Of a DNA stretch of 33,684 nt, positions 23,845-33,200 are shown one piece after another; the stretch's first letter is position 1, and every line of letters starts with the position of its first letter. The position numbers and the translations under genes are program-made. This DNA comes from Mycobacterium arosiense ATCC BAA-1401 = DSM 45069. Its GTDB lineage: Bacteria > Actinomycetota > Actinomycetes > Mycobacteriales > Mycobacteriaceae. A model generated the notes under the pieces. It saw only the letters and a list, made by a program, of their open reading frames with translations. It did no database searches and had not been told where the DNA came from. The stretch lies in the NCBI RefSeq assembly GCF_002086125.1, contig NZ_MVHG01000054.1:1-33684 (forward strand), in the 5' to 3' direction.

Positions 23845-24282
23845 TTGGGACAGGTGAGCGCAGAAAGCACCATCTTGATCAACGCGGAGCCCGCGGCAAC
23901 CCTTGCCGCCGTCGCGGACTACCAGAATGTCCGCCCGAAGATTCTGTCCCCGCAGTACAGCGACTACCAGGTGCTGCAGGGCGGTCAGGGTGCGGGCACG
24001 GTCGCCAAGTGGAAGCTGCAGGCGACCAAGTCACGGGTGCGCGACGTGCAAGTCAATGTCGACGTGGCCGGGCACACCGTCATGGAGAAGGACGCGAACT
24101 CGTCGATGATCATCAACTGGACGGTGGCCCCCGCCGGACCCGGCTCCAGCGTCACCGTGAAGACCACCTGGACGGGGGCGGGCGGTGTGAAGGGCTTCTT
24201 CGAAAAGACCTTTGCGCCGTTGAGGCTGAAGAGGATTCAGGGCGAAGTGCTGGGAAACCTGAAGAAGAACCTGGAAGCCTAG
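23845..24282 (+). CDS. SRPBCC/START-fold lipid-binding protein (Rv3718c homologue)
   Basis: 145 residues from TTG 23845, chosen because GAGGAGGGG lies 5 bases upstream, one of the strongest ribosome sites in the window. The sequence 'ILINAEPAATLAAVADYQNV' then 'GAGTVAKWKLQATKSRVRDV' and the C-terminal helix 'TFAPLRLKRIQGEVLGNLKK' are the Bet v1-like SRPBCC fold, which binds hydrophobic ligands in a cavity. It is divergent from the FAD oxidoreductase, consistent with a lipid role, but the ligand is unknown. Its stop overlaps the convergent methyltransferase by 4 bases. Confidence 0.87.
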   Translation: MGQVSAESTILINAEPAATLAAVADYQNVRPKILSPQYSDYQVLQGGQGAGTVAKWKLQATKSRVRDVQVNVDVAGHTVMEKDANSSMIINWTVAPAGPGSSVTVKTTWTGAGGVKGFFEKTFAPLRLKRIQGEVLGNLKKNLEA

Positions 24283-25064
24283 GCGCAAGGCGCGGCCGGC
24301 GCGCGACGGGCAACCATCGCTGTCGCCCCCTGCGGTCGGGTGCGGAATTCGACGGTGATCGCCGGGTCGGCATGCGCAGCGATCGCACGCAGCGCCGACG
24401 GGCTATAGGCGCGTAGCGAGCTGATGACCGCGTCGTGCAACGACGGGATCAGCCCGGTGAACGGGAGCGTGAACGTCAACTGCACCAATTGCAGCGGCGC
24501 CCGCCACCTGCGCAGGTCGATGACCAACAACTTTCGCGCTACGCGGGTCCCTTCGGCGAACACTCGAGCCGCCTGGTCGGGCGCCAGGTGATGCAACGAC
24601 AGCGCAAACACCGCGAGGTCGTAATGGCCGTCCGAGGCGTCGATCGCAGTGGCGTCCATCTCCCGCACCGTGGCGCGTGGGTCGCTGCCGAGGTCGCTGC
24701 TGGCTACCGAGGCCACAAACTCGGGATCGATGTCGGTGACCGTCACCTGAGCCGCGGGGTTCAATTCCAGGAGCTTGCGCGACAACCCGCCGAGACCGCA
24801 CCCGAGTTCGAGGATCTTCGGCGCAGGGACGTCGGGCACCTCATCGAGCGCGGCGAGGGCGCACATCTTGTAGGTGCCCATAAACCGTCGTCGTCCGCTG
24901 CGGTCGAGGGACTGGATGACCCTGCGCTTGAGATCGTCGACGTCGTCGCGGTCCAGGTATTCCAAACGGTCGGTGCGCAGCCGCCGGTCCAGCCACGAGG
25001 CGTCCGGCCCACCCCGGGGCATGGTCGCGATGTCGCGGGCCATCCTGTCCATGTGGATCATCAT
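24279..25064 (-). CDS. Class I SAM-dependent methyltransferase
   Basis: 261 residues from ATG 25064; Met at 25049 or 25043 are alternatives. The SAM-binding fold is clear: 'ILELGCGLGGLSRKLLELNP' (motif I), 'VTVTDIDPEFV' (motif II acidic residue), 'VREMDATAIDASDGHYDLAV' and 'FALSLHHLAPDQAARVF'. The C-terminal part ('LVQLTFTLPFTGLIPSLHDA', 'SSLRAYSPSALRAIA') resembles the small-molecule methyltransferases with a lid for hydrophobic substrates. The substrate is unknown. It sits where I would expect ami1 next to the Rv3718c homologue in M. tuberculosis, so it probably marks the start of the accessory insertion. Confidence 0.85.
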   Translation of the reverse strand: MMIHMDRMARDIATMPRGGPDASWLDRRLRTDRLEYLDRDDVDDLKRRVIQSLDRSGRRRFMGTYKMCALAALDEVPDVPAPKILELGCGLGGLSRKLLELNPAAQVTVTDIDPEFVASVASSDLGSDPRATVREMDATAIDASDGHYDLAVFALSLHHLAPDQAARVFAEGTRVARKLLVIDLRRWRAPLQLVQLTFTLPFTGLIPSLHDAVISSLRAYSPSALRAIAAHADPAITVEFRTRPQGATAMVARRAPAAPCA

Positions 25065-26093
25065 GGATGACGGCAGCCCTAGTTCGGCATAAAACAGTCA
25101 CAAATTCACGCAAAACCGCCAGAGCAATTAAAGGCGACTGCAATCGGTTCAGGTTGGGGCGCCAGGTGCCTTCGCCGAGCCGCCCGGGTCAACTCATCGG
25201 ACTCGGTCGCGGCAGCCCACGTGGTGGAGCATCGCCCCGCGCGGTTCGGTTTTTCGGCGCGACAGTTAACTTGTCGATGGAAAGTATGTGCATCGGCCAG
25301 GGTTGGGGATTTTAGATACATAGGTCGCATGCGACGCGCTGGAAATGGTTGAGAGATTGCTCGTCGATATGACAATGAGGTTGTTTTTCCGGTTGGTCGA
25401 TTAAGACCGGAAGTCATTCTGAACCAGTGGTCCGGCACACCGGGCAAAAGGCTCGGGAAGTGCCAGATTTTGCGGCGATTTGTTCGCTTTTTGATTCTAT
25501 TCGACGCCAAGAGGAAATGGCAGCGACGACCGGCGCGAGCAAAGTCCGAGGGCCATCGGTTCGTCGGCTGGTAACGCGGGCCCAGGACCCTGGCCGTCGG
25601 CCCCCGCGACCGACGCCGAGCGTGGCCATTGATTATTAACAGTTTGTTTGCTGAATGGATCCCTTCGATAAACAGTCGGCCAGCCGGGACGGTGCGGCGG
25701 GTGATCGAACGGTTACGCATCGACCGAGGGACGTCATTGGTGATCGAGCCGTCTTCGCGAGTGGCGAGATCGAAGGGTGCGGCGGTGGAAGTCCGCTCGA
25801 TCCCGCGAATCCAGGCGACCCGCAGGGATGGCGATGGCCTGCATATTGTGTCCTCAGGAAGGACGGCTCACGCGGCAGCGCACCAGCGGTCGCATCGGCC
25901 GGATTGGCGCACCGCATCACGTCCGTCGACGTCGCACAGCGACACGCGAGGACCGACTACCGGCGCCCCGTCAATCGCCCATTCCAGGTGTCCCGCGTGG
26001 CGAAGAGTGTTAGCCTGACCCGTGGGGAAGACCTGAACCTTCCAGGATTGCCGGTGTGGCCTTTCGGATGTCTTTCCGGGACACTTCGGCCGC
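25065..26093. other. 1.0-kb gene-poor, AT-richer stretch before the ArgG/nitrile hydratase cluster
   Basis: No frame here looks convincingly coding. Several overlapping open frames exist on both strands but lack ribosome sites, family motifs or sensible composition. From about 25290 to 25520 the GC content falls visibly below the flanks. TTCCGGT (25387-25393) and ACCGGAA (25406-25412) form a hairpin. The stretch could hold the promoter of the ArgG-like gene, a decayed gene, or a non-coding RNA; nothing distinguishes these. Confidence 0.4.
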
Positions 26094-26165
26094 ATGATTA
26101 GCACTGCGTGGGCAACGGAGGTTGCGACCGTGACACCACCTTCCGACTCGCCCGATGGAGTTTGA
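26094..26165 (+). CDS. Candidate 23-aa leader peptide before the ArgG-like gene
   Basis: ATG 26094 opens a short frame, MISTAWATEVATVTPPSDSP followed by DGV, ending at TGA 26163-26165, only 3 bases before the ATG of the ArgG-like gene. The ribosome site is weak. It may be a leader peptide, a translational coupler, or chance. An internal GTG at 26130 would give an 11-residue version. No family match. Confidence 0.25.
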   Translation: MISTAWATEVATVTPPSDSPDGV

Positions 26166-26168
26166 ATT

Positions 26169-27482
26169 ATGGGATCCGACCACTTGAGTTACAGAAAGAT
26201 CCGCTCGTTTTCGGATATCGAGCGATTGTGCCAGCGCAACGACACCATCGTGACGCTGTGCGGGGGCGGGTTGGACAGTACGTACCTGTTGGCACAGCTG
26301 TCGAAACTAGACGCGCATCTCATTGCGCTTTCGATCGACGTCGGAGACGACTTCGATCTCGGAAATTTCTCCTACATCGCGGACAGGTTCGACGTAGAAA
26401 TCACCCGCCTGGACTACCGAAAAGAATTCGCCGAAGAGTTCGTGTATCCAGCGATTCTCGCGGGTGGCAGATATCTTGGTCAGCATCCCATCAGCGCATC
26501 GCTGTCACGACCATTGATTGCCCGAGTCGGCGTGGAGTTCGCGCGCTCGGTCGGTGCCAAGTGCCTGCTCCATACAGCCAATCAGTCGCAGAACAGCTTG
26601 CGGAGGCTCAACGGAGCCATTTCCGACCTCGGTTTCGAAGGCTACTTCGGATCGCCCTACGAGTTCGACGCTCTGACCCGCGAGCTCAAGCGCTTGGAGC
26701 TGCAGGAGGAGTTCGGCATCTCTGGTTTCGCGACGCGGATGACAAGCACCGACACCAACTTGTGGTGCAGAGAGTTCGAAAGTGGCAGCCTGGACGATCC
26801 CGAACAGTTCGAAATCGACCAGAATCTCTACCAGTGGTCTGTCCCATCCGAAACGGCGACTCGCGTCATCCAGCTCCGCTTCGATGAAGGGCATGTCGTC
26901 TCGGTGGACACCGAACCCGTCACTGACTTGGTAGACCTGATCTCCGGCCTCAACACCGCAATCGGTCGTTACGGCATCGGACGCTTCAGCAGCCTGGAGC
27001 ACCTCGAAAACGGCGAGAAGGTGCTCGAAGTCCGCGAAGCACCCGCCGCCACGCTCATCCTCGAAGGTTTCGCTCAACTCGCGTCGGCGACCGTCGAGGT
27101 GGACACCCTGCGTTGGATGCGCACTCTCGGCGAAGCTTTGATAATGGAGGCCGTAGAGGGGCGATGGTTCCGCGGTCTCCGGGAGGCACTGCAGTCCTTC
27201 CTGGAAGTCAGTGCTCACCGCGTAACGGGGGACGTCCGATTCACCCTTCGAAGCGGTGCATTCGAGCTCGCGGGGTTGAAGGCCGTATCACCGCTTTACA
27301 TTCGTGATCGGGAACAGTGGGAGTTCGCGAAAGCTGCCGCGGCCAAATCAGTTACAACCACGAGTCGGTTCGACGACTCTTTGGTGTTGGCTGAACAACG
27401 GAGCGGCCCTGGTCTTGGCGAGCGAGTCGAATGGCTCGACGCCGGCCTGGGGCATCGCCCCGACAGCGAGCAGGTGTCGTAG
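26169..27482 (+). CDS. Argininosuccinate synthase-like ligase with altered active site
   Basis: 437 residues from ATG 26169, with GGAG 8 bases upstream. The order of motifs follows ArgG: PP-loop CGGGLDST (residues 31-38), 'LIALSIDVGDDFDL', 'YRKEFAEEFVYPAILAGGRY', 'SASLSRPLIARV', 'HTANQSQNSLRRLN' (135-148), 'STDTNLWCREFESG', 'GRYGIGRFSSLEHLENG'. True ArgG has SGGLDTS; here the first Ser is Gly. ArgG's citrulline contacts Asn and Arg are kept (Asn142, Arg146). The aspartate-binding GKGND stretch is gone (QSQNS), and the later Tyr of 'VYETPGG' is Arg ('VREAPAA'). So an ATP-dependent condensation on a ureido-, guanidino- or carboxyl-containing substrate with a nucleophile other than aspartate is likely (inference). 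It is 147 bp upstream of nitrile hydratase. Confidence 0.8.
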   Translation: MGSDHLSYRKIRSFSDIERLCQRNDTIVTLCGGGLDSTYLLAQLSKLDAHLIALSIDVGDDFDLGNFSYIADRFDVEITRLDYRKEFAEEFVYPAILAGGRYLGQHPISASLSRPLIARVGVEFARSVGAKCLLHTANQSQNSLRRLNGAISDLGFEGYFGSPYEFDALTRELKRLELQEEFGISGFATRMTSTDTNLWCREFESGSLDDPEQFEIDQNLYQWSVPSETATRVIQLRFDEGHVVSVDTEPVTDLVDLISGLNTAIGRYGIGRFSSLEHLENGEKVLEVREAPAATLILEGFAQLASATVEVDTLRWMRTLGEALIMEAVEGRWFRGLREALQSFLEVSAHRVTGDVRFTLRSGAFELAGLKAVSPLYIRDREQWEFAKAAAAKSVTTTSRFDDSLVLAEQRSGPGLGERVEWLDAGLGHRPDSEQVS

Positions 27483-27629
27483 GGTTGCTCGACATCTGCG
27501 TCCCACTTCGGGGGCCGGCGTGATTCGAGCGGCGATTCGCCTCAGGCGCTGTGGCCTTGCGTTGGATCCCGAGCGTCGCCACGGCGGGCATCGTTGTAGC
27601 GGTCCACTTCGTAGCCGTAGCCTCGAAGG

Positions 27630-28271
27630 ATGAGTGGGCCCGGCGATGGTGCTCGCGGCACCGACTCAGGTCGCTCCAGCGAGATCGGTGAGATGGATCT
27701 GCGGGTGCGGGCGCTGGAAAGCGTGCTCGTCGAGAAGGGTTACGTCGATCCGGCGGCATTGGACGAGCTCATTGACACCTATGAGACACGCATTGGCCCG
27801 CGCAACGGTGCGCATGTGGTCGCACGGGCGTGGGTTGATGCGAGCTATCGCGACTGGCTGCTGAGCGACGCCACTGCGGCGATCGCGTGGCTGGGCTATA
27901 CCGGCCGGCAGAGCGAGCACATGATCGCAGTGGAAAACACGCCACAGCAACACAATCTGGTGGTCTGCACGCTGTGCAGCTGTTACCCATGGGCGGTGTT
28001 GGGCCTGCCACCCACGTGGTACAAGAGCGCGCAGTACCGGTCGCGTGCCGTGCGTGATCCGCGGAGTGTGCTGGCCGAGTTCGGCGTGACCCTGCCGCCG
28101 GAAACGCGCATCCGGGTCTGGGATTCGACCTCTGAGGTGCGATATCTGGTTGTGCCCATGCGGCCGGTCGGAAGCGAACACCTTGACGAAGAGGACCTCG
28201 CCAGGTTGGTGACACGCGATTCCATGATCGGCACCGGTCTAGCGTTGCGGCCGGAGGGTTTTCATCCGTGA
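27630..28271 (+). CDS. nthA: Nitrile hydratase alpha subunit, cobalt type
   Basis: 213 residues. Helical N-terminus 'MDLRVRALESVLVEKGYVD', then the metal-binding claw VCTLCSC (Cys113, Cys116, Cys118) followed by 'YPWAVLGLPPTWYKSAQYRS' and 'RDPRSVLAEFGVTLP'. Thr after the first Cys marks the cobalt form; iron enzymes have Ser. Cys116 and Cys118 would be oxidised to sulfinate and sulfenate. It hydrates nitriles to amides together with the beta subunit; thiocyanate hydrolase is a related alternative. The stop overlaps the beta start (GTGA). ATG 27630 has GAAGG very close, so the exact start is a little uncertain. Confidence 0.95.
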   Translation: MSGPGDGARGTDSGRSSEIGEMDLRVRALESVLVEKGYVDPAALDELIDTYETRIGPRNGAHVVARAWVDASYRDWLLSDATAAIAWLGYTGRQSEHMIAVENTPQQHNLVVCTLCSCYPWAVLGLPPTWYKSAQYRSRAVRDPRSVLAEFGVTLPPETRIRVWDSTSEVRYLVVPMRPVGSEHLDEEDLARLVTRDSMIGTGLALRPEGFHP

Positions 28272-28933
28272 GCGGCGAGGATTACGCCACGCACGCTGAT
28301 TTGGGTGGCCAGCTGGGGCACGGTCGGATCGAACTCGAGGCCGGGTTCAAGCCGTGGCATGCGGCGTGGGAGCCGCGGGTGTTCGCGCTTCAGTTGTCGA
28401 TGGGCGCGGCGGGGGTCTGGAACCTCGACATGACACGTTCGGTACGCGAAACCCTGCCGGACTACCACCAACGCAGTTACTACGAAATCTGGTTCGCCGC
28501 TCTGCTCAAACAACTCGAGGGGCACGGGTTGGTCTCTGCCGAAGAGTTGGCCGCCGGCCGGATGCTCCGCCCGCCGATTACATTGCCCCGCGTGGTGCAC
28601 GCGCGCGATGTAGCGACCCTCCAGGCCCGCGGCGCACCCACCGAGCGGCCGGCAACCAAGGTGCCGCGGTTCTCCGTTGGTCAGCAGGTGCGCACCATCT
28701 CCGGGCCCATCCCGCATCACACCCGCCTGCCCGGATATGCGCAGGGCAAGACGGCGGTGATCGAACGCTTGCATGGGGTGCACGTCTTCGCCGACGCGAA
28801 TGCCAGTGGCCGCGGGGAACAGCCGGAATGGCTATATACGGTGGTGTTCCGCGGCACCGACCTGTGGCCCGACGCCGAGCGGGGCCTGACGGTGTCGATC
28901 GACGCATGGGAACCGTATTTGGAAGCAGCATGA
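28268..28933 (+). CDS. nthB: Nitrile hydratase beta subunit
   Basis: 221 residues from GTG 28268, with GGAGGG 9 bases upstream. It matches the family in order: 'HADLGGQLGHGRIE' (in place of HDxGGMxGxG), 'WHAAWEPRVFALQLSMGAAG', 'RSYYEIWFAALLKQLEGHGL', 'PRFSVGQQVRTI' and the SH3-like C-terminus 'HTRLPGYAQGKTAVIERLHG', 'EPEWLYTVVF'-type 'EQPEWLYTVVFRG', 'SIDAWEPYLE'. The beta subunit packs on alpha and supplies Arg residues that hold the oxidised cysteines. Its stop overlaps the activator start by ATGA. Confidence 0.94.
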   Translation: MSGEDYATHADLGGQLGHGRIELEAGFKPWHAAWEPRVFALQLSMGAAGVWNLDMTRSVRETLPDYHQRSYYEIWFAALLKQLEGHGLVSAEELAAGRMLRPPITLPRVVHARDVATLQARGAPTERPATKVPRFSVGQQVRTISGPIPHHTRLPGYAQGKTAVIERLHGVHVFADANASGRGEQPEWLYTVVFRGTDLWPDAERGLTVSIDAWEPYLEAA

Positions 28934-29286
28934 ATCGGCCGTTTCCCGGAGTCGCCGGTGGCGACCAGCCGGTCTTCGCAGAGCCTTGGGAGGCAAGGGC
29001 TTTCGCGATGGTGGTTTCGTTGCACGAGCGCGGGCTGTATACCTGGGCCGAGTGGGCCGACGCGCTGGCCACGCGGATCGAGCAGGCACAGGCAGATGGT
29101 GACCCCGACCGTGGGGACACCTACTACCGCCACTGGCTCGGTGCACTCGAAGACCTGTTGGCGCGCCACGGAATTGGTTCGGTCGAGACCGCGCGCTGGC
29201 GTGATGCGTGGCAACACGCGGCGAACCGCACACCGCATGGCGCACCGATCGAACTCCAAGCCGAGGACTTCGACGTAGCGCCTTAA
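28930..29286 (+). CDS. Nitrile hydratase activator/accessory protein
   Basis: 118 residues from ATG 28930, overlapping the beta stop (ATGA). 'PVFAEPWEARAFAMVVSLHE' then 'RGLYTWAEWADALATRIEQA', 'DTYYRHWLGALEDLLARHGI' are the small accessory protein found beside cobalt nitrile hydratases. That protein resembles part of the beta subunit, forms a transient complex with alpha and brings the cobalt. Its presence indicates that the enzyme can be matured. The TAA stop (29284-29286) shares TTAA with the stop of the converging methyltransferase gene. Confidence 0.92.
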   Translation: MNRPFPGVAGGDQPVFAEPWEARAFAMVVSLHERGLYTWAEWADALATRIEQAQADGDPDRGDTYYRHWLGALEDLLARHGIGSVETARWRDAWQHAANRTPHGAPIELQAEDFDVAP

Positions 29287-30209
29287 GCCGGAACCGTACC
29301 GTTCACAGGCTTGCGCGCCGAGGCGATTACATAGTCGGTCAAGCCCGTCCCTCGTTCCCACACTTCTACGCCCCGGCACCGGGCGCGATCGTCCTCCGAG
29401 ATTTCGACGACCACGTCCGCCATCTTCTTGTTTCCCTCAACACGCTGCCGAGCGTATTTGGCCATCCCGGGGAACACGTCTTCGCGGATCGAATGCACGA
29501 CGACATCGTCGAAGCCCATCGCCGATAACCGCCTGGAGTACTCGTCGCGGTCGTAGTAATTTTCCTCGGCAATGTGGCCGTACTTTCGGCCGAAGTTGTT
29601 GATGGCGCTGAGTTTTTGGCCGGGACTAGGGAGCATGTCGGCGAGCGCGACGGTTCCTCCCGGTTTGAGAACGCGGAACGCCTCGCGCAGGAACTGATCT
29701 CGCGTGTCGAAGTGGAATGCGCATTCCAATGCCAGAACTTTGTCGAATGACGCGTCGGGAAAATCCATTGCGGTCGCGGAACCGAGGCGGACCTCGATCT
29801 GGTTTTCCAGCCCGCGCTTGGCGACACGCTCGCGACCTTTGTCGATGTGCACGGGCGTGATGTCGATGCCCGTGATGTGTGACGGCTTGAAGTGGTCCAA
29901 CAGGACGAAGTCCTGCTCCGCGAAACCGACACCGACATCCAGCACCGCATCGCCCGGTTGCAGCCCGGCGCTGGTTCCCAGGAGTTCGACCATCGCGACA
30001 CAAGCGTCGGGATAGGTACGCGCGTCTTTCCAATAACCGTTGTTGAGCCACAACGGCTTGGAGGCATCGGCGTACTTTTCGTTCATGAAATCGACGACGT
30101 CATCGCCGAGGATCGTGTAATAGGCCGCCGCGTCGTTCTGTCGCCGCAGGCTGGCGAAGCGGACCATCGTTAAAAACGCCCAGTAGATCGACAGAGCAAT
30201 TCGCCGCAT
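29283..30209 (-). CDS. SAM-dependent methyltransferase next to the NRPS
   Basis: 308 residues from ATG 30209, with AGGAGG 5 bases upstream. The N-terminal 'ALSIYWAFLTMVRFASLRRQ' is hydrophobic enough to be a membrane-associating segment. The SAM fold follows: 'VLDVGVGFAEQDFVLLDHFK', 'ITGIDITPVHIDKGRERVAK', 'SATAMDFPDASFDKVLALEC', 'AFRVLKPGGTVALADMLPSP'. It resembles O-methyltransferases of mycobacterial glycolipids and polyketides. It starts 20 bp after the NRPS stop on the same strand, so it probably methylates the NRPS product or a sugar on it (inference). It converges on the activator gene with overlapping stop codons. Confidence 0.88.
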   Translation of the reverse strand: MRRIALSIYWAFLTMVRFASLRRQNDAAAYYTILGDDVVDFMNEKYADASKPLWLNNGYWKDARTYPDACVAMVELLGTSAGLQPGDAVLDVGVGFAEQDFVLLDHFKPSHITGIDITPVHIDKGRERVAKRGLENQIEVRLGSATAMDFPDASFDKVLALECAFHFDTRDQFLREAFRVLKPGGTVALADMLPSPGQKLSAINNFGRKYGHIAEENYYDRDEYSRRLSAMGFDDVVVHSIREDVFPGMAKYARQRVEGNKKMADVVVEISEDDRARCRGVEVWERGTGLTDYVIASARKPVNGTVPA

Positions 30210-30229
30210 TTGTCCCTCCTAAAAGTGGG

Positions 30230-33200
30230 CTAAAGCAGTCCGAGCAGTTGCAAGTCGGTGACGTATTTGATGATGTTCGGCGCCGAGATGTGTGGGATGT
30301 CCGGATTGTCCTTATCGGGGCCGATTCTCGCTTCTTGCACCGCAGCACGGAAGCGGTCGGCCGGCGCGAAGGATCCGAGGGTGGGCTCGGGGGGCTCGAC
30401 GGGCTGGGAATTGCGCAACAGCAACATCTGCAGCATCGAGTGTTCGCGTTGCCAATTCGGCAGGGCGCCAAGGGCGGTCTCGAACCGCTGCAACCACTCC
30501 CCGAAGTCTCCGACGCGCTGGATCGGGTAACCGGCGTCGATCAGCCAGTCGACATACTCATCCGGCCCGATGCCGTCGTCGTGCGGATTCATCACGTGAT
30601 AGGTCTCGAACCCGTCGCCCACCTGTGCACCCAGCGTGGCGATGGCCTCGGCGATGAAGTCGACGGGCAGCCCGTCGAAGTGCGCGCGTTGCCGGTTGCC
30701 CCCGCCGTCGAGTTGGAAGAACGAGCCGGGCGCGATGCCGGCGGCTACCAGGCTCAGCACCATCCGGGTCACCGTGTCCGACAGGTTCAGTTGGCCCGCG
30801 TAGGTGGCGTCGGCCAGGATTACGTCGCAGCGGAACACCGCCACCGGCAGCCCGCACAGGTCGTTGGCCTCGCGCAGCAGCACCTCACCGGCCCACTTGC
30901 TGTTCGCGTAGCCGTTGCCGTAGCTGTCGTCGACCGTGCGGGTTGGGCTGATGTCTCGGATGTCGGCGTCTTCGGTGAACGCCGACGAATCGATCTGGGT
31001 CCTGACGTCAGCGGTCGACACGTAACTGTAGGGCTTGAGTTTCGTGGTGAGCGCGAGGCGGATCAGCTCCGCAGTGCCGACGACGTTGGGCACGAACAGC
31101 TCGCTATAGGGGAAGACGGCGTTGACGAGGGCCGCGGGATCGACGATCAGGTCGACGGTGTCGGCCAGCCGCTGCCAGGTCTGCTGCTCCAGGCCCAGGT
31201 TGGGCTGACTCTTGTCGCCGGCGATGACTTCCAGGTGACCGGCGGATAGTTCCTGGAAGTGCCGTAGCAGCACGCGGTCTCCGCTATCGAAGGTCTTGAC
31301 CAGGCGAACCCGCGCCTCGTCGTTGTTCTCCCCGCGCACCAGGCAAATCAGCGTGCCGTCGACCAGTTGCATGCGCTGCAGCCACTCCAAAGCCAGGTAT
31401 CGGCCGAGGAAGCCGGTCGCTCCGGTGAGCAGAACCGTCCGGACCTCGGCGCCGGGGCGTGGCAGCGTGGGGGCGGCGGTCAGCGTCGCGGCATCGATGA
31501 ACTTGTCCAGCGTGAGGTCGGCGGCGCGCACCTCCGTGGCGTTACGCCCATGCACGGACGCAAAGCTGGGCCCGTTGGACGAGTAGTCGTGTGTGCTCAA
31601 CTGTCGGCTGAGTCGCCGCACCGATGGCGCGTCGAATAAGGCGAGCACCCCCAGACGGGTATCCAGCCGGCCGTTGATCGCGGCGACCAGGCGCATTGCC
31701 GAGATGCTGTCGCCGCCAAGGTCGAAGAAGGAGTCGTCGACCCCGACCCGGTCGAGCCCCAGTACGTGGGCATAGATGCCGGCCAGGATCTCCTCGGTGG
31801 CGGTGGCCGGAGCGCGGTACTGACCGGCCGTGTAGTCCGGTGCCGGTAGGGCGCGGGTGTCGAGTTTGCCGTTAGTGGTGAGCGGCAGGGCCTCGATGAC
31901 TACTACCGCGGCCGGCACCATGTAGGTCGGTAGCCGCTCGGCCAGCGCCGCGCGCGCCTCGGCCGGGTCCGCGGTGCCGGTGATGTAGCCGACCAGGCGC
32001 TTGTCGCCCGGGCGGTCCTCGCGGGCGATGACCGCTGCTTGGTCGACGCCGTCGAGTGCGCTTAGGGCGGCCTGGATTTCGCCGAGTTCGACGCGATAGC
32101 CGCGGATCTTGACCTGCTCATCGGCACGCCCGACGAACTGCAACTGCCCGTCGGTGCGCCACCGAACCAGATCGCCGGTGCGATACATGCGCGTTCCAGG
32201 CGCCCCGAACGGGCTCGCGACGAAGCGGGACGCGGTTAGACCGGGTCGGCGCCAGTACCCGACGCCCACCCCGACACCGGCCACATACAACTCACCGACC
32301 ACTCCGCCCGGCACCGGGCGCAGCCACCCGTCCAGTACAAAAAAGGCCGCTCCCGCCACCGGCGAGCCGATCGGCGGCGACCCCGACCCCGGTTTCAACG
32401 GCGCACTCAACGACGTGTAGATGGTGGTCTCGGTGGGGCCGTAAGCGTGCACCATCACGCGTTCGGGCGCCCATCGATCCACCAATTCGGGCGGGCAGAC
32501 CTCACTTGCCGCCACCAAAGTCACCGAATCCAACCCCTGCGACGACAACATCCCCGCCGCCGACGGTGTCTGGATGAGCATGCTGACCTTTTCGTCCACC
32601 AGCAAGGCGTGCAGGTCTTCCGGTGAACGACCCACCGACTCGGGAACGACTACCAGCCGCCCACCGCGCAACAGCGCCCCCCACATCTCCCACGCCGAGA
32701 CGTCGAAGGCCAGCGAATGCCATTGGGACCACACCTGTTCCGGCGTCAGCCAGGTGTCCAGCGACTTCAGCAGCTGGGTCAGATTGTGTTGGGTGATAGC
32801 CACCCCTTTGGGCGCACCGGTGGTGCCCGAGGTGTACATGAAGTAGGCGATATCGTCGGGGGTCGCCGCCACCAGGCGGGTGGCGGGATCGATGTCGAGC
32901 GGGAGGTTTTCGACATCGATGATCGGCAGATCGGTCCCGTCCAGCCGCCCGGCCAGCTTGGCGGTGGTGATCGCAACGATCGGCTGAGCGTCGCCGATCA
33001 TGAATTCGATGCGCGCCGCCGGCAGCGCGGGGTCGATCGGCAAATACGTCGCTCCCGCTTTGAACACCGCCAAAATTGCCACGACCGCGTCGGCGGAACG
33101 CGAAAGCAGCAGCGCCACACACTGTCCCGGGACCACGCCGTGGGCGGCCAGCAGGTGCGCCAACCGGGTGGCCGCATCGTCGAGTTCGTGGTAGGTCATC

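Noticed and set aside
25517..25639. 40-codon frame beginning MAATTGASKV
   Set aside because: GAGG is only 2 bases from the ATG and the product is a Pro/Arg-rich sequence with no motif; likely chance.
25655..26101. 148-codon frame in the gap before the ArgG-like gene
   Set aside because: No ribosome site, no recognisable motif, irregular composition, and competing frames of similar quality on both strands.
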